A stretch of 7,292 bases of DNA from Thermoflexales bacterium (GTDB lineage Bacteria; Chloroflexota; Anaerolineae; J036; Brachytrichaceae). Positions 6,292 through 7,292 of this stretch are shown here, in pieces (the first letter of the stretch is position 1; every line of letters begins with the position of its first letter). The DNA is taken from positions 1-7,292 of the forward strand of contig JAGOCU010000105.1 in assembly GCA_017998555.1 (NCBI GenBank). Direction: 5' to 3'. The notes beneath the pieces were generated by a model. It was not told the origin of the DNA. It made no database searches and saw only the letters and a list, made by a program, of their open reading frames with translations. Position numbers and translations under genes: made by a program.

Positions 6292-6379
6292 GCCGAACGC
6301 GTTGGTTTCGGAGGCGATATGCCCCGCCCCGGCGTACGCCGGGGCGGGGCATATCGCCTCCGAAACCAACGCGTTCGGC
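6292..6379. repeat. Perfect 88-bp palindrome with no spacer
   Basis: Each base from 6292 to 6335 pairs with its partner from 6379 down to 6336, giving 44-bp arms with no mismatch and no loop. The centre is GGCGTACGCC and is flanked by GC-rich blocks. Each arm also contains the 8-bp self-complementary AACGCGTT (6296-6303 and 6368-6375). It fills most of the gap between the divergent DinB and Vsr genes, so it is not at a gene end. It could be extruded as a cruciform or act as an operator or insulator between promoters; its role is unknown. Confidence 0.95.
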
Positions 6380-6380
6380 A

Positions 6381-6386
6381 TATCAT
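6381..6386 (+). promoter_or_regulatory. Candidate -10 element giving a leaderless vsr transcript
   Basis: TATCAT matches the -10 consensus at five of six positions and starts two bases past the right end of the 88-bp palindrome. Six bases separate it from the ATG at 6393. Transcription would therefore begin at or next to the start codon, which agrees with the absence of any Shine-Dalgarno sequence there. GGCAT and ATGCC (6377-6389) form a small inverted repeat over it that could be an operator. No convincing -35 is seen. Confidence 0.35.
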
Positions 6387-6392
6387 GCCCGC

Positions 6393-6812
6393 ATGGATCG
6401 TATGTCGCTGGCTGAGCGTTCGCGGGTGATGGCGGCGGTGCCCAGCCAGCAGACCTCGCTCGAGCGCGTCTTCGCGGCCGCGCTGCGAGCGGCTGGGCTG
6501 CGCGGGTTCGGGCTGAACGCCCGCGACATCGAAGGCCGCCCGGACATCGTCTTTCGCCGAGCCAAAGTCGCCGTCTTCGTCGATGCGTGCTTCTGGCATG
6601 CCTGTCGCTGGCATTGCCGCCGGCCGGCCTCGAACCGCGCCTACTGGGATTGGAAGATGGACCGCAACCGCCGGCGTGATCGGGCCGTCAACGCCGCCTT
6701 GCGCGCCCAGGGTTGGCAGGTCGTGCGGGTGTGGGAACACCAGCTCGCCGATCCGCCCAAGCTCGCGCGCGCCATCGCCCGCGTGCGTGAAGCCATTGCA
6801 CTACGTAAATAA
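6393..6812 (+). CDS. vsr: Very short patch repair (Vsr-type) mismatch endonuclease
   Basis: The 139-residue protein has the full set of Vsr motifs: SRVMAAVPSQQTSLE in the N-terminal helix region, GRPDIVF with catalytic D51, VFVDACFWHACRWHC (61-75) with metal and structural residues H69, C71, H74 and C75, PASNRAYWDWKMDRNRRRD, and GWQVVRVWEHQL. Vsr enzymes nick DNA 5' of the T in T:G mismatches that arise when 5-methylcytosine is deaminated. They normally accompany a cytosine-5 methyltransferase, but none is in this window, so the specificity is unknown. The protein is slightly shorter than the E. coli enzyme, lacking part of the C-terminus. The start is the ATG at 6393; another in-frame ATG at 6402 is possible, and neither has a ribosome binding site. 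The gene faces away from the DinB operon and ends right at the hairpin beginning at 6813. Confidence 0.93.
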   Translation: MDRMSLAERSRVMAAVPSQQTSLERVFAAALRAAGLRGFGLNARDIEGRPDIVFRRAKVAVFVDACFWHACRWHCRRPASNRAYWDWKMDRNRRRDRAVNAALRAQGWQVVRVWEHQLADPPKLARAIARVREAIALRK

Positions 6813-6883
6813 GACACCCTAAGGGTTGGCCCGCGTGGCAATGCGACCGGCCAAAGCGTAAATGGGCCAACCCTTAGGGTGTC
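6813..6883. terminator. Hairpin between convergent genes, probably a shared terminator
   Basis: A perfect 20-bp inverted repeat pairs 6813-6832 with 6864-6883 around a 31-base loop. The left arm starts on the first base after the vsr TAA. The right arm contains the TAA of the minus-strand gene. Minus-strand transcripts meet TTATTT just after the stem, supporting termination in that direction; the plus-strand side has no T run, so termination of vsr here is less certain. Each arm includes the short near-palindrome CCCTAAGGG. Confidence 0.65.
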
Positions 6884-7292
6884 TGGCCATGCCTGAAGAC
6901 CAGCGTGTCCACGCGTGTCTCATGCGGATCCCCTACGAGCCCGCGTGGGTCGTCGGCCACCCGCCGGCTTGGATCGTTGGACAGCCGCACCCCGTTGGCC
7001 GTCAACGTCCGCACGGCGGTCCCGCCGCGATACAAGACCGTGGTGCGGGTGCGCTGGCCATCGCCAATCAAGCGCACGCAATCCGGCTCGCTGTAGCGCT
7101 TCATCGCCTCGTCGACGATCCGGGCGATGAAGAACAGCACACCCGGCCCGCCGCTCACCCCGATATGCTCGGGTGCCTCCGGGCCGAGTTTGTCAAAGAC
7201 CAGCACGCCCTCGACCAGCCGTCCGGTGAAGGCCCGGGCGTGATAGGGCCGGCCCCGAAACGTCACGTTGGTCTGGCGGTAGATCAACCCGT
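6874..7292 (-). CDS. Hypothetical protein, 5' end at or beyond the window edge
   Basis: I do not recognise this protein. About 137 residues are visible. The frame is open to the right edge, so the start may lie outside the window. A TTG at 7285-7287 is the first possible start inside, but nothing upstream can be judged. The sequence is soluble-looking, with neither signal peptide nor membrane segment. It opens with strand-like segments (VTFRGRPYHARAFTGRLVEGVLVF), has a Gly-rich turn GVSGGPGV, then a helix LFFIARIVDEAMKRY, and a charged, Arg/Asp-rich second half. It ends inside the hairpin arm at 6864-6883, converging on vsr. Codon use and GC content look like its neighbours, so I take it as a real gene. 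Function unknown. Confidence 0.6.
   Translation of the reverse strand, partial: GLIYRQTNVTFRGRPYHARAFTGRLVEGVLVFDKLGPEAPEHIGVSGGPGVLFFIARIVDEAMKRYSEPDCVRLIGDGQRTRTTVLYRGGTAVRTLTANGVRLSNDPSRRVADDPRGLVGDPHETRVDTLVFRHGQTP

Noticed and set aside
6813..6883. CCCTAAGGG arms as a telomere-like or attachment-site repeat
   Set aside because: Only one copy per arm, fully explained by the hairpin between convergent genes; no integrase or tRNA nearby.

Overview
The window is GC-rich bacterial DNA, apparently chromosomal, packed with genes separated by very short gaps. Nothing in it fixes the taxon. WXG100-type proteins, a YCII-domain protein, a DinB-like protein and a MacB/FtsX-type exporter together would suit a Chloroflexota or actinobacterial-type genome, but this is a weak inference. 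There are no RNA genes, IS elements or CRISPR arrays that I can see, and no gene-free stretch longer than about 140 bases.

Layout from high to low coordinates, because almost everything is on the minus strand. (1) A gene of unknown function enters from the right edge (6874-7292, minus). It converges on an orphan Vsr-type mismatch endonuclease (6393-6812, plus), with a long hairpin between them. (2) Vsr diverges from a two-gene DinB-like / GNAT acetyltransferase operon (5330-6252, minus) across a perfect, spacer-less 88-bp palindrome. (3) That operon ends in a strong hairpin terminator. A two-gene ABC exporter follows: an internally duplicated FtsX/MacB-like permease overlapping its ATPase by 8 bp (2097-5193, minus). 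(4) A single YCII-domain gene (1698-2018) has its own candidate promoter and a textbook Rho-independent terminator. (5) The left end is a cassette of secreted-effector type. It holds a WXG100-domain protein with a C-terminal HExxH zincin-like domain (685-1626), a small all-beta protein immediately downstream (248-670), and the start of a second WXG100 protein (1-192). The N-terminal 64 residues of the second WXG100 protein are about 72% identical to those of the first.

The most interesting candidate system is the cassette in (5). I read it as a polymorphic WXG100 effector with a metallopeptidase-like toxin domain, followed by a putative inhibitor/immunity protein, then a paralogous effector whose C-terminus lies outside the window. 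The second theme is the set of long, nearly perfect inverted repeats at transcription-unit boundaries. The 88-bp palindrome lies between divergent promoters, where a terminator is not expected. All functional calls come from motif reading only; no searches were run.
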